Below are positions 1 to 8,176 of a DNA stretch of 9,082 nt, in pieces (position 1 is the first letter of the stretch; each line of letters begins with the position of its first letter). A program made the translations under genes and the position numbers. Where the stretch lies: contig HF990592.1 of assembly GCA_000432135.1 (NCBI GenBank), positions 22,690 through 31,771 of the forward strand. Reading direction: 5' to 3'. This DNA is from Firmicutes bacterium CAG:124. GTDB taxonomy: Bacteria; Bacillota; Clostridia; Oscillospirales; Oscillospiraceae. A model generated the notes under the pieces. The model searched no databases and was not told the origin of the DNA. It worked only from the letters and a program-made list of their open reading frames with translations.

Positions 1-137
1 GGCGCGTGGCGCAGGTCAACCCGGCGGTCTGTCAGGGCTGCGGCGCGTGCACCGTCGCGTGTATGTCCGGCGCGATGGATCTCAAGGGCTTCTCCAACCG
101 GCAAATCATTGCGGAGGTGGATGCGATATGCAGGTAA
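1..137 (+). CDS. HdrA-like protein, C-terminal end (partial)
   Basis: Only the last 44 codons are present, read in the frame starting at position 3 and ending at TAA 135-137. They contain one complete [4Fe-4S] ferredoxin motif, CQGCGACTVAC (C-x2-C-x2-C-x3-C), followed by a GF-x3-QI-x-AEVDAI tail. This is how the C-terminal ferredoxin domain of HdrA (heterodisulfide reductase subunit A) family proteins typically ends. HdrA is a cytosolic FAD protein that splits electron pairs between a high-potential acceptor and ferredoxin. The residue after the last cysteine is Met rather than the common Pro. The FAD domain lies outside the window, so the HdrA call rests on this tail and on the MvhD/FlxD gene that overlaps it by 10 nt. 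Another ferredoxin-tailed protein is possible. Confidence 0.72.
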   Translation, partial: RVAQVNPAVCQGCGACTVACMSGAMDLKGFSNRQIIAEVDAICR

Positions 138-565
138 ACGGCTCCTGGACACCCACGATCGTGGCGTTCTGCTGCAACTGGTGCTCCTACGCGGGCGCCG
201 ATCTTTCCGGCACGAACCGGCTGAGCTACCCGGCCAATGTGAAGATCATCCGCATTCCGTGCTCCTGCCGGTTAAACCCGATGTTTATTCTCCGCGCGTT
301 CCAGCGCGGGGCCGACGGCGTGATCCTCTGCGGCTGCCATCCCGGCGACTGCCATTACACGACCGGCAACTATTATGCCCGGCGGCGCATGACGCTCCTG
401 TTCTCCATGCTGGACTTCCTCGGCATCGAGCGTGAGCGCACGCGCGTGGAATGGGTCTCGGCAGCGGAGGGCGCGAAGTTCGCCAAAACCATGAACGAAT
501 TCGCCGAGACGATCACAAAACTCGGCGAGAACCGCAGACTGGAGGATCTGAGATGCAAAGAGTAA
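128..565 (+). CDS. Hydrogenase iron-sulfur subunit, MvhD/FlxD family
   Basis: This 145-residue protein has the MvhD-type pattern: a CNWCSYAGAD-like motif (C16, C19), a YPxNVKIIRIPC segment (C45), GADGVILCGCHPGDCHY (C70, C75) and a following GNxxxRRR stretch. In methanogens MvhD carries a [2Fe-2S] cluster that passes electrons into HdrA; in bacterial FlxABCD-HdrABC clusters the equivalent is FlxD. The ATG at 128 was chosen because a GCGGAGG site at 110-116 lies upstream and because the family homology begins right there. The longer reading from 47 would add residues that belong to the upstream gene in another frame. The gene overlaps the HdrA end by 10 nt and the next gene by 13 nt, which suggests translational coupling. 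Extra cysteines beyond the core pattern occur at C15, C47, C68 and C143. Confidence 0.92.
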   Translation: MQVNGSWTPTIVAFCCNWCSYAGADLSGTNRLSYPANVKIIRIPCSCRLNPMFILRAFQRGADGVILCGCHPGDCHYTTGNYYARRRMTLLFSMLDFLGIERERTRVEWVSAAEGAKFAKTMNEFAETITKLGENRRLEDLRCKE

Positions 566-1527
566 AGGAAAAAGCGATCCAGCTGCTGCAAGATCAGATT
601 GTTGACCGCGTCATCGGCTGGCGCGCGGGCGAATTCTTCTATGATCTGACACCGTCCGTATTCACGAGCGTGGAAGACATTGAGAAAAATTTCGTCTGGA
701 GCGTCTTCTCCGGCGCGAATCTGTCCAAATATCTCATCGCGGAATCCCGCAAGGGCGGCAAGGCCGCCGTGTTCCTGAAGCCCTGCGACAGCTATTCGTT
801 TGTCCAGCTTTTAAAGGAGCACCGCATCCTGCGCGAGACGGTCTACGCCGTCGGCGTACAGTGCGGCGGGATGTGCGACATGGAGGCCATCAAGGAGCAG
901 GGCCTTGCCGGTGTCACAGCAGTGACGGAGGATGGCGAAGCTCTTTGCGTTTCCACAATCTACGGCGAGGAAACGATCAAGAAGGCCGATGCGCTGCTGC
1001 TCAAGTGCAAGACCTGCAAGAGTAAAAAGATCGTCTGCTATGACGAGCTGCTTGGCGAGCAGGGCGAGGAAAACGTGGACTGCGGCCGGTTCGACGAGGT
1101 TCAAAAGCTCGAAGCCATGACAGCCGAGGAGCGCTACGCGTTCTGGCGCGGCGAGCTGTCGCGGTGCATCCGCTGCAACGCCTGTCGCAACGTCTGTCCC
1201 GCCTGCTCGTGCGAAAAGTGCGTGTTCGACAACCACGATTCCGGCTTTGAGAACAAGGCCATTGCCGATTCGTTCGAGGAGAACATGTTCCATATCATCC
1301 GGGCCTTCCACGTCGTCTCCCGCTGCACCGACTGCGGCGAATGCTCCCGCGTCTGTCCGCAGCATATCCCGCTGCATTTGCTCAACCGCAAGTTCATCAA
1401 GGACATCAACGAGCTTTACGGCGACTATCAGGCCGGAGCCGATTTTGACTCCCGCCCGCCGCTCATGGATTTCCGCAAGGACGACTGTGAGCCGTCCGTC
1501 GTCTATGAAAGAGGAGGTGCGCAATGA
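553..1527 (+). CDS. 4Fe-4S dicluster protein, FlxC-like electron-transfer subunit
   Basis: This 324-residue soluble protein carries two ferredoxin motifs in its C-terminal half: CIRCNACRNVC (C205, C208, C211, C215) and CTDCGECSRVC (C258, C261, C264, C268). A further cysteine knot, CPACSCEKC (C215-C223), directly follows the first. The N-terminal half has KPCDSYSFVQLL (C78), GVQCGGMCD (C104, C108) and KCKTC (C152, C155), recalling the FlxC/F420-dehydrogenase-beta-like proteins that relay electrons between a flavin reductase and HdrA. The start at ATG 553 is set by GGAGG at 541-545; an upstream ATG at 451 would add 34 residues that merely overlap the previous gene. The end overlaps the next gene by 4 nt (ATGA). 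The family call is good; whether FlxC or FlxB is the right name for this member is less certain. Confidence 0.82.
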   Translation: MQRVKEKAIQLLQDQIVDRVIGWRAGEFFYDLTPSVFTSVEDIEKNFVWSVFSGANLSKYLIAESRKGGKAAVFLKPCDSYSFVQLLKEHRILRETVYAVGVQCGGMCDMEAIKEQGLAGVTAVTEDGEALCVSTIYGEETIKKADALLLKCKTCKSKKIVCYDELLGEQGEENVDCGRFDEVQKLEAMTAEERYAFWRGELSRCIRCNACRNVCPACSCEKCVFDNHDSGFENKAIADSFEENMFHIIRAFHVVSRCTDCGECSRVCPQHIPLHLLNRKFIKDINELYGDYQAGADFDSRPPLMDFRKDDCEPSVVYERGGAQ

Positions 1528-2546
1528 AACAGCTTCCCCTCTCTAAGCTTCAAAGCCTGTTTGCTGCCGTGTCGGCAGCACAGAAGCTCTATATTCCGGC
1601 AGACGATGCCGCCGGTCAGGCCAGCTTCACCGTCTGGCAGGAGGGTATAGCGCTTACCAAGAAGCTCAACACCGTCCGCTCGGCCAAGGATCTGTTTTTC
1701 CCGCAGGTGGAAAACCTCGTCGGCTTCCGTGTGACGGGCAAACAGCTTGACCTTGTGGAAACGCGTGACCCGGCAGAGCCGTTCGTCCTGTTCGGCTTGC
1801 GCGCGTGCGACGCAAGAAGCTTTGAAATTCTCGACCGCGTCTTCCTTTCCGAACCGCAGGACACCTATTACGCCGCCCGCCGCGCACACGGCACCGTCGT
1901 GACGCTGGCCTGCACCCGCCCCGAGGAAACGTGCTTCTGTCCGGCCTTCGGCATCGATCCTGCGGCCCCGCAGGGCGATATCAGCTGCTGGATCGAGGGT
2001 GAAACGCTCTTCTGGCAGGCCAACACGGAAAAGGGCGCGGCGCTGACCGCGAACCTTCCCATGCTGGAGGATACGGACGGTGCGGCAGTCGCGGCCCAGC
2101 AGGAAAAAACGCGTGCGCTTCTCAAAAAGCTCCCGCTGGCCGGGCTCGATCTGTCCGCCGTGGGCGCAGGCAAAACGAAGGAACTCTTCGACCGCCCGGA
2201 ATGGAAGCAGCTGTCCGAAAGCTGCCTCGGCTGCGGCACGTGCACCTTCGTCTGCCCGACGTGCCAGTGCTATGATATCAAGGAATTCGACTCCGGCAGG
2301 CTCGTCCGGCGCTTCCGCTGCTGGGACAGCTGTATGTACTCGGATTTCACGAAGATGTCCGCCGGTCAGCCGCGCCCGACGCAGCTCGAGCGCTTCCGGC
2401 AGCGCTTTATGCACAAGCTGGTCTATTTCCCGGATAATAACGACGGGTGCTTCGGCTGCGTCGGCTGCGGCCGGTGCCTTGCCAAGTGCCCCATCCATAT
2501 GAACATCGTCAAAGTCATCAAAACACTTGGGGAGGAACACGCATGA
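1524..2546 (+). CDS. 4Fe-4S dicluster protein, AsrA/FlxB-like
   Basis: This 340-residue protein resembles the electron-transfer subunit A of anaerobic sulfite reductase (AsrA) and FlxB. The N-terminal two thirds contain GLRACDARSFEILDRVFL (C95) and LACTRPEETCFC (C130, C137, C139), a characteristic AsrA/FlxB block. The C-terminal part has CLGCGTCTFVC (C234-C244) followed by PTCQC, then CVGCGRCLAKC (C312-C322), giving two [4Fe-4S] clusters. AsrA-type proteins take electrons from the adjacent FAD/NAD(P) subunit, here the next gene, to which it is joined by an ATGA overlap. GAGGAGG at 1511-1517 sets the start. It shares its layout with the preceding gene, including the CP-x-C-x-C tail after the first cluster motif, so the two look like paralogues. 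No sulfite reductase catalytic subunit is visible nearby. Confidence 0.85.
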   Translation: MKQLPLSKLQSLFAAVSAAQKLYIPADDAAGQASFTVWQEGIALTKKLNTVRSAKDLFFPQVENLVGFRVTGKQLDLVETRDPAEPFVLFGLRACDARSFEILDRVFLSEPQDTYYAARRAHGTVVTLACTRPEETCFCPAFGIDPAAPQGDISCWIEGETLFWQANTEKGAALTANLPMLEDTDGAAVAAQQEKTRALLKKLPLAGLDLSAVGAGKTKELFDRPEWKQLSESCLGCGTCTFVCPTCQCYDIKEFDSGRLVRRFRCWDSCMYSDFTKMSAGQPRPTQLERFRQRFMHKLVYFPDNNDGCFGCVGCGRCLAKCPIHMNIVKVIKTLGEEHA

Positions 2547-3370
2547 GAAACGATCCGCTGATCCCCAATATCGCCGTCGTCACGGATATCCGCGTCGACA
2601 CGCCGGATGTCAAGACCTTCCGTGTCGTCGGCCTTGACGGCAAAAAGCCCTTCGTCCATATCCCCGGCCAGTGCGCCATGCTCTCCGTGCCGGGCGTCGG
2701 CGAGGCGCTGTTCTCCATCACGTCCAGTCCCACGCTGGAGGAATATGTGGAGTTTTCCATTAAAAAATGCGGCTGCGTGACCGAATGGCTCCACGCTATG
2801 GAGCCCGGCCAGCAGATCACCGTCCGCGGCCCCTACGGCAACGGCTTCCCGGTTGACACCGCGTTCGCGGGCAAGGATCTGCTGTTCATCGCGGGCGGCA
2901 TCGGTCTGGCCCCGCTGCATTCCGTTATCAACTACTGCCGTCACTACCGTGACCGCTACGGCAAGATCGACATCGTCTACGGCTCCCGCTCGAAGGACGA
3001 TCTGGTCGACTATCCGGAGATCGAGAACGTCTGGTGCAAAGAGGACGGCATCAACGTCCATCTGACCATCGACCGCGAGCAGCCGGACTGGGACGGCCAC
3101 GTCGGCTTCGTGCCGAACTACGTCAAGGAGCTCGGCTTCACGACCGACAAGACCGTCGTGATGTGCGGCCCTCCCATCATGATCAAGTTTACGCTTGCAG
3201 GCCTGATGGAGCTCGGCTTTGCCCGCGAGCAGGTCTATACCACGATGGAGCTCAAGATGAAATGCGGCCTCGGCAAATGCGGCCGCTGCAACATCGGCGA
3301 CAAATACGTCTGCAAGGACGGCCCGGTGTTCCGCTTCGACCAGCTCGACGAGCTGCCGAATGAGTATTAA
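2543..3370 (+). CDS. FAD/NAD(P)-binding oxidoreductase with [2Fe-2S] cluster, FlxA/AsrB-like
   Basis: This 275-residue protein of the ferredoxin-NADP+ reductase superfamily is probably the NAD(P)H entry point of the operon's complex. Visible in order are an FAD site (FSITSSP at 57-63 and RGPYGNGF at 95-102), a nucleotide site (IAGGIGLAPL at 116-125, YGSR at 146-149, CGPP at 208-211), and a C-terminal [2Fe-2S] motif with C241, C246, C249 and C257. The same layout is found in AsrB, FlxA and the electron-transfer subunit of dihydroorotate dehydrogenase. The neighbours favour FlxA. The ATG at 2543 overlaps the previous stop as ATGA and is preceded by GGGGAGG at 2529-2535. NADH versus NADPH preference cannot be read reliably from the sequence. 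Confidence 0.9.
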   Translation: MRNDPLIPNIAVVTDIRVDTPDVKTFRVVGLDGKKPFVHIPGQCAMLSVPGVGEALFSITSSPTLEEYVEFSIKKCGCVTEWLHAMEPGQQITVRGPYGNGFPVDTAFAGKDLLFIAGGIGLAPLHSVINYCRHYRDRYGKIDIVYGSRSKDDLVDYPEIENVWCKEDGINVHLTIDREQPDWDGHVGFVPNYVKELGFTTDKTVVMCGPPIMIKFTLAGLMELGFAREQVYTTMELKMKCGLGKCGRCNIGDKYVCKDGPVFRFDQLDELPNEY

Positions 3371-3382
3371 AGGAGAACAGGT

Positions 3383-4057
3383 ATGGAAAATATGGTGACG
3401 GTTTTCCTGTTCGGCAAAAAATATGAGGTGCCGGACAGTCTGACCATCATGGAAGCGATGGAATATTCCGGCTATCAGCTCGTGCGCGGCTGCGGCTGCC
3501 GCAACGGCTTCTGCGGTGCGTGCGCGACGATCTACCGCATCGCGGGCGACCGCGAATTAAAGGCCTGTCTGGCCTGCTCGACGCGCGTGGAGAACAATAT
3601 GTATGTCGCGACGCTTCCGTTCTTCCCGCTGGTCAAGGAAGTCTACGACATGGAAAAGCTGAAGCCCACACAGACGGTCATGATGCAGCTGTACCCCGAG
3701 ATCTACGCCTGCGTCGGCTGCAACGCCTGCACAAAGGCGTGCACGCAGGGTCTGAACGTCATGCAGTACATTGCCTATGCCCAGCGCGGCGAATTTGACA
3801 AGTGCGCCGAGGAATCCTTCGACTGCGTCATGTGCGGCGTGTGCTCGTCCCGCTGTCCGGCGGGCATCTCCCACCCGCAGGTGGCAATGCTGGCCCGCCG
3901 TCTGAACGGCAAGTACATCGCCCCGCACTGTGAGCATCTGGATGCGCGCGTGCAGGAGATCAAGGACGGCAAATTCGAAGCGCTCATCGAAAGCCTCATG
4001 GAAAAGCCGCTGGACGCGATCAAAGAGCTGTATAACCACCGCGAGATTGAAAAGTAA
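3383..4057 (+). CDS. Fumarate reductase/succinate dehydrogenase-type Fe-S subunit (FrdB/TfrB-like)
   Basis: This 224-residue protein has an N-terminal [2Fe-2S] plant-type ferredoxin fold with RGCGCRNGFCGAC (C39, C44, C47) and C62 in KACLAC, then two full C-x2-C-x2-C-x3-C motifs at C110-C120 and C148-C158. This is the order of FrdB/SdhB subunits. However, the last site has four regular cysteines and so looks like a [4Fe-4S] rather than the [3Fe-4S] cluster of membrane enzymes. It also lacks the C-terminal cysteine-rich (CCG, HdrB-like) domain found in methanogen thiol:fumarate reductase TfrB. It likely wires the FlxABCD/HdrA proteins to the flavoprotein encoded next, 14 nt downstream. AGGAG at 3371-3375 precedes the chosen start; a second ATG three codons in is possible. 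Confidence 0.85.
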   Translation: MENMVTVFLFGKKYEVPDSLTIMEAMEYSGYQLVRGCGCRNGFCGACATIYRIAGDRELKACLACSTRVENNMYVATLPFFPLVKEVYDMEKLKPTQTVMMQLYPEIYACVGCNACTKACTQGLNVMQYIAYAQRGEFDKCAEESFDCVMCGVCSSRCPAGISHPQVAMLARRLNGKYIAPHCEHLDARVQEIKDGKFEALIESLMEKPLDAIKELYNHREIEK

Positions 4058-4071
4058 GGAGGACGCATATC

Positions 4072-5685
4072 ATGTATCAGGATCCCAAGATGCTGGCCTC
4101 CATCCGCAAGGTGGAAGCGGCCCGCGAAGAAAACGCGAAGCTGGACCCCCGCCGCATGACGGCGGAGGAAAAGGAAACGCTGCTGAAGAAATTCCATCCC
4201 GACTACCGCGCCGAGCAGTTCACCGAGCTGCGCTTCGGCCCCAATCAGGGCCAGAAGGTCCCGCTGGAGCTGGCGGAGCTGCTGGAGGGCGAATCGCGTA
4301 TCCTGCACGAGACATTTGATCTGACGAAGCCCGACTATGAGACGGACGTTCTCATCATCGGCGGCGGCGGCGCAGGCTGCTCCGCAGCCATTGAGGCCGA
4401 TAATGCGGGCGCGAAGGTCATGGTCGTCACGAAGCTCCGCATGGGCGACGCGAACACCATGATGGCCGAGGGCGGCATTCAGGCTGCCGACAAGCCGAAC
4501 GATTCCCCCGCCCAGCACTTCCTCGACGCCTACGGCGGCGGTCATTTTGCTGCGCAGAAGGATCTTCTGTATAAACTCGTCATGGACGCGCCGGAGGCTA
4601 TTCAGTGGCTGTCCGGGCTCGGTGTGGAATTTGACAAAGCGCCCGACGGCACCATGATCACCACCCACGGCGGCGGCACGTCCCGCAAGCGTATGCACGC
4701 AGCCAAGGACTATTCCGGCGCCGAGATCATGCGCACGCTGCGCGACGAAGTCCTCAACCGCGGCATTCCCGTCGTTGACTTTACCTCCGCCGTCGAACTC
4801 ATCAAGGATGAAAACGGCCATTGCGCAGGCGCGGTGCTTTTGAACATGGAGACGAAGGAGCTGCTGGTCGCGAAGGCGAAGACCGTCATCCTCGCCACCG
4901 GCGGCGCAGGGCGGCTCCACTATCAGGGCTTCCCCACCTCGAACCACTACGGTGCAACAGCCGACGGCCTTGTGCTCGGCTACCGCGCGGGCGCGAAGCT
5001 GCTTTATCCCGATACACTTCAGTACCACCCCACAGGCGCGGCCTATCCCGCGCAGATCTACGGCGCGCTGGTCACGGAAAAGGTGCGCTCTGTCGGCGCA
5101 ATGCTTGTGAACGCGGACGGCGAGGTCTTCATGAACCCGCTCGAAACGCGCGACGTGGCCGCTGCCTCCATCATCCGCGAGTGCACCGAGCGCGGTAAGG
5201 GCGTCAAGACTCCCGCCGGGCAGGCCGTCTGGCTCGACACGCCGATGATCGAGCTGAAAAACGGCGCGGGCACGATTGAAAAGCGCATCCCGGCCATGAT
5301 GCGGATGTTTGCAAAGCACGGCATCGATATCCGCAAGGAGCCGATCCTGGTCTATCCGACGCTGCACTATCAGAACGGCGGTCTGCACATCACGGCAGAC
5401 GGCCAGACGGATGTGGAAAACCTGTTTGCTGCTGGCGAGGTCGTGGGCGGCATCCACGGGCGCAACCGCCTGATGGGCAACAGCCTGCTCGACGTCATCG
5501 TTTTTGGCCGCAACGCGGGTCAGCACGCCGCCGAGAAGGCGAAGTCCGTATCCGTCGGCACGCTGACGCTGGACCACGTGGCCGCGTTTGAGGCCGAAAA
5601 GCAGCAGGCCGGTGTGGCGGATCACCGCCTTTCCCCGCAGCTGCTGCCGGACTACGCCAGAAAAATCCATCCCGCAGAAAAATAA
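4072..5685 (+). CDS. Soluble fumarate reductase-type flavoprotein (FrdA/TfrA-like)
   Basis: This 537-residue FAD protein belongs to the fumarate reductase/succinate dehydrogenase/L-aspartate oxidase family. The dinucleotide motif DVLIIGGGGAG is at 92-102 and AEGG at 132-135. Residues corresponding to the dicarboxylate active site are present: H319 in QYHPTG, E336 in VTEKVR, R360 in ETRD, H432 in LHYQNGGL and R466 in GRNRLMGNSL. The position of the histidine that holds FAD covalently in membrane FrdA/SdhA is Asn128 (ANT), so FAD should be non-covalent, as in soluble members. About 90 residues precede the FAD domain, and only about 55 follow the final FAD-contact motif, much shorter than E. coli FrdA. 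AAGGAGG at 4056-4062 sets the start. Fumarate is the best-supported substrate; an L-aspartate oxidase or another enoate-type reductase is the main alternative. No signal peptide is seen. Confidence 0.85.
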   Translation: MYQDPKMLASIRKVEAAREENAKLDPRRMTAEEKETLLKKFHPDYRAEQFTELRFGPNQGQKVPLELAELLEGESRILHETFDLTKPDYETDVLIIGGGGAGCSAAIEADNAGAKVMVVTKLRMGDANTMMAEGGIQAADKPNDSPAQHFLDAYGGGHFAAQKDLLYKLVMDAPEAIQWLSGLGVEFDKAPDGTMITTHGGGTSRKRMHAAKDYSGAEIMRTLRDEVLNRGIPVVDFTSAVELIKDENGHCAGAVLLNMETKELLVAKAKTVILATGGAGRLHYQGFPTSNHYGATADGLVLGYRAGAKLLYPDTLQYHPTGAAYPAQIYGALVTEKVRSVGAMLVNADGEVFMNPLETRDVAAASIIRECTERGKGVKTPAGQAVWLDTPMIELKNGAGTIEKRIPAMMRMFAKHGIDIRKEPILVYPTLHYQNGGLHITADGQTDVENLFAAGEVVGGIHGRNRLMGNSLLDVIVFGRNAGQHAAEKAKSVSVGTLTLDHVAAFEAEKQQAGVADHRLSPQLLPDYARKIHPAEK

Positions 5686-5707
5686 GGAGAAATAGAGGAG
5701 AAATGAG

Positions 5708-6919
5708 ATGAGTGCAACCATCAATGCCGCGAATTTTCTGATGCTTTCCGTATTTGGAATCGCGGCAGTCGGGTATCTGCTCGGGCGCATCACCATCAAG
5801 GGCATCAGCCTCGGCACGGCAGGCGTTTTCGTGATCGCGCTGATTTACGGCGCGTTCTCCGGAACGCACTTCAATTCCAAATTTGTCATTGAAGAGATCA
5901 ACTACGCCTCGCAGGCGCTGAAGATCATCGAAAATCTGGGCCTCGTGTTCTTCGTGACCTCGGTCGGCTTTATCGCGGGCCCGAACTTCTTCAAGAACAT
6001 GAAGCACAACTTCAAGTCCTATGTGCTGCTCGGCGTCGTGATCATTCTTTCCGGCGGCATTACGGCAGTTTTGTGTCTGCTCGTCGGCCGTGCGATTGAA
6101 GCCGGGCAGCCGGGCTACGACCCGAACCAGCTTACGGCTATGATCTCCGGCCTGCTCGCGGGCAGTCTGACCTCGACTCCGGCGTTCTCGGCAACCAAAG
6201 AGGCTGTTGCAGCCCAGTATCAGGACGCGGTCACGGTCGGCTACGGCATTGCGTATCTGTTCGGCGTCATCGGCGTTGTGCTGTTCGTGCAGCTGATGCC
6301 ACGCGTCGTCCACGCGGATCTGGACGAGGAGCGCAGAAAAATTACACACGTAGAGACCGGCGATGTCGCTAAATTCAAGGGCAAGCTGCTGGAATTTGAC
6401 GATTTCGGCTTCACACCCTTCGCCGTCGCCGCCGTGTTTGGCATTCTGCTTGGCTCGGTGAAGTTCTTCAACTTCTTCTCGCTCACCACAACGGGCGGCG
6501 CGCTGCTCGTCTCGCTGGTGTTCGGCCACTTCGGCCACATCGGCCGCGCCGATCTCATGCCGAGCAAGAAGGTGCTCGAAACGTTCCGGGAGCTTGGCCT
6601 CATGGTCTTCCTCATCGGCGCAGGCGTTTCCGGCGGCATGAGCTTCGTGCGGTATTTCAAGCCCATCTATTTCGTCTACGGCATTTTCATGACGCTTCTG
6701 CCGATGGTCGTGGGCTATATCGTGGCAAAGCACGTGCTGAAGATGAACCTGCTGAACATTCTCGGCTCCATCACCGGCGGCATGACCTCCACGCCCGCCC
6801 TCGGCACGCTCATCCATGTCGCAGGCACAAGCAACGTCGCCTCCGCCTACGCCGCGACCTACCCCATCGCCCTGATCGCCGTCGTTCTCGTCTCGCAGCT
6901 GCTTGTACGGCTGTTTTGA
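5708..6919 (+). CDS. AAE-family exchanger (AspT/SucE/YidE-like), dicarboxylate or aspartate transport
   Basis: This 403-residue, strongly hydrophobic membrane protein is built of two similar halves, as in the aspartate:alanine exchanger family. Matching pairs are GSLTSTPAFSAT (152-163) with GGMTSTPALGTL (357-368), NLGLVFFVTSVG (76-87) with ELGLMVFLIGAG (295-306), and ISLGTAGVFVIALIYG (33-48) with FSLTTTGGALLVSLVFG (257-273). AspT exchanges aspartate and alanine, and SucE exports succinate. Only about 30 polar residues (around 200-232) link the halves, so the regulatory TrkA-C domains found in longer members are missing. It lies 22 nt after the FrdA-like gene, with GAGGAG at 5695-5700 before ATG 5708. 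A nearer ATG at 5703 hits a stop after one more codon. As the last gene of the operon it probably moves the substrate or product of the reductase; the exact solute is inferred. Confidence 0.85.
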   Translation: MSATINAANFLMLSVFGIAAVGYLLGRITIKGISLGTAGVFVIALIYGAFSGTHFNSKFVIEEINYASQALKIIENLGLVFFVTSVGFIAGPNFFKNMKHNFKSYVLLGVVIILSGGITAVLCLLVGRAIEAGQPGYDPNQLTAMISGLLAGSLTSTPAFSATKEAVAAQYQDAVTVGYGIAYLFGVIGVVLFVQLMPRVVHADLDEERRKITHVETGDVAKFKGKLLEFDDFGFTPFAVAAVFGILLGSVKFFNFFSLTTTGGALLVSLVFGHFGHIGRADLMPSKKVLETFRELGLMVFLIGAGVSGGMSFVRYFKPIYFVYGIFMTLLPMVVGYIVAKHVLKMNLLNILGSITGGMTSTPALGTLIHVAGTSNVASAYAATYPIALIAVVLVSQLLVRLF

Positions 6920-6937
6920 CGCGCCGGTGCATGACAG

Positions 6938-6980
6938 AAAAAACGCCCGCCGGTTTCTCCGGCGGGCGCGTTTTGTATTT
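6938..6980. terminator. Bidirectional Rho-independent terminator
   Basis: A perfect 10-bp GC-rich stem (CGCCCGCCGG at 6944-6953 and its complement at 6959-6968) encloses a 5-nt loop (TTTCT). On the + strand it is followed by GCGTTTTGTATTT. On the - strand it is followed by six T (the A-run at 6938-6943). It sits 24 nt after the exchanger stop and 17 nt past the stop of the convergent ABC ATPase, so it can end both transcripts. Confidence 0.93.
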
Positions 6981-6985
6981 GGGGA

Positions 6986-8176
<1,191 letters not shown>

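Noticed and set aside
47..127. Upstream ATG at 47 for the MvhD/FlxD-type gene
   Set aside because: The added residues overlap the ferredoxin motif of the HdrA end in another frame; ATG 128 has a good GGAGG site and matches the family start.
2447..2542. Upstream ATG at 2447 for the FlxA-like gene
   Set aside because: It overlaps the second cluster motif of the preceding gene; ATG 2543 has GGGGAGG and the ATGA overlap typical of this operon.
1524..3370. Anaerobic sulfite reductase (AsrAB) reading of these two genes
   Set aside because: The similarity is real, but no AsrC sirohaem subunit follows. The HdrA/MvhD/FlxC-like genes upstream and Frd-like genes downstream fit the Flx type better.
3775..5817. 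680-codon open frame on the - strand opposite the FrdB-like and FrdA-like genes
   Set aside because: It lies antisense to well-identified proteins, has Ala/Arg/Val/His-rich composition with no recognisable domain, and is explained by GC-rich third-codon positions removing stops.
5495..6817. 440-codon - strand frame opposite the exchanger
   Set aside because: Antisense to a clear membrane transporter; its charged, His/Glu/Asp-rich make-up is what reading hydrophobic codons backwards yields.
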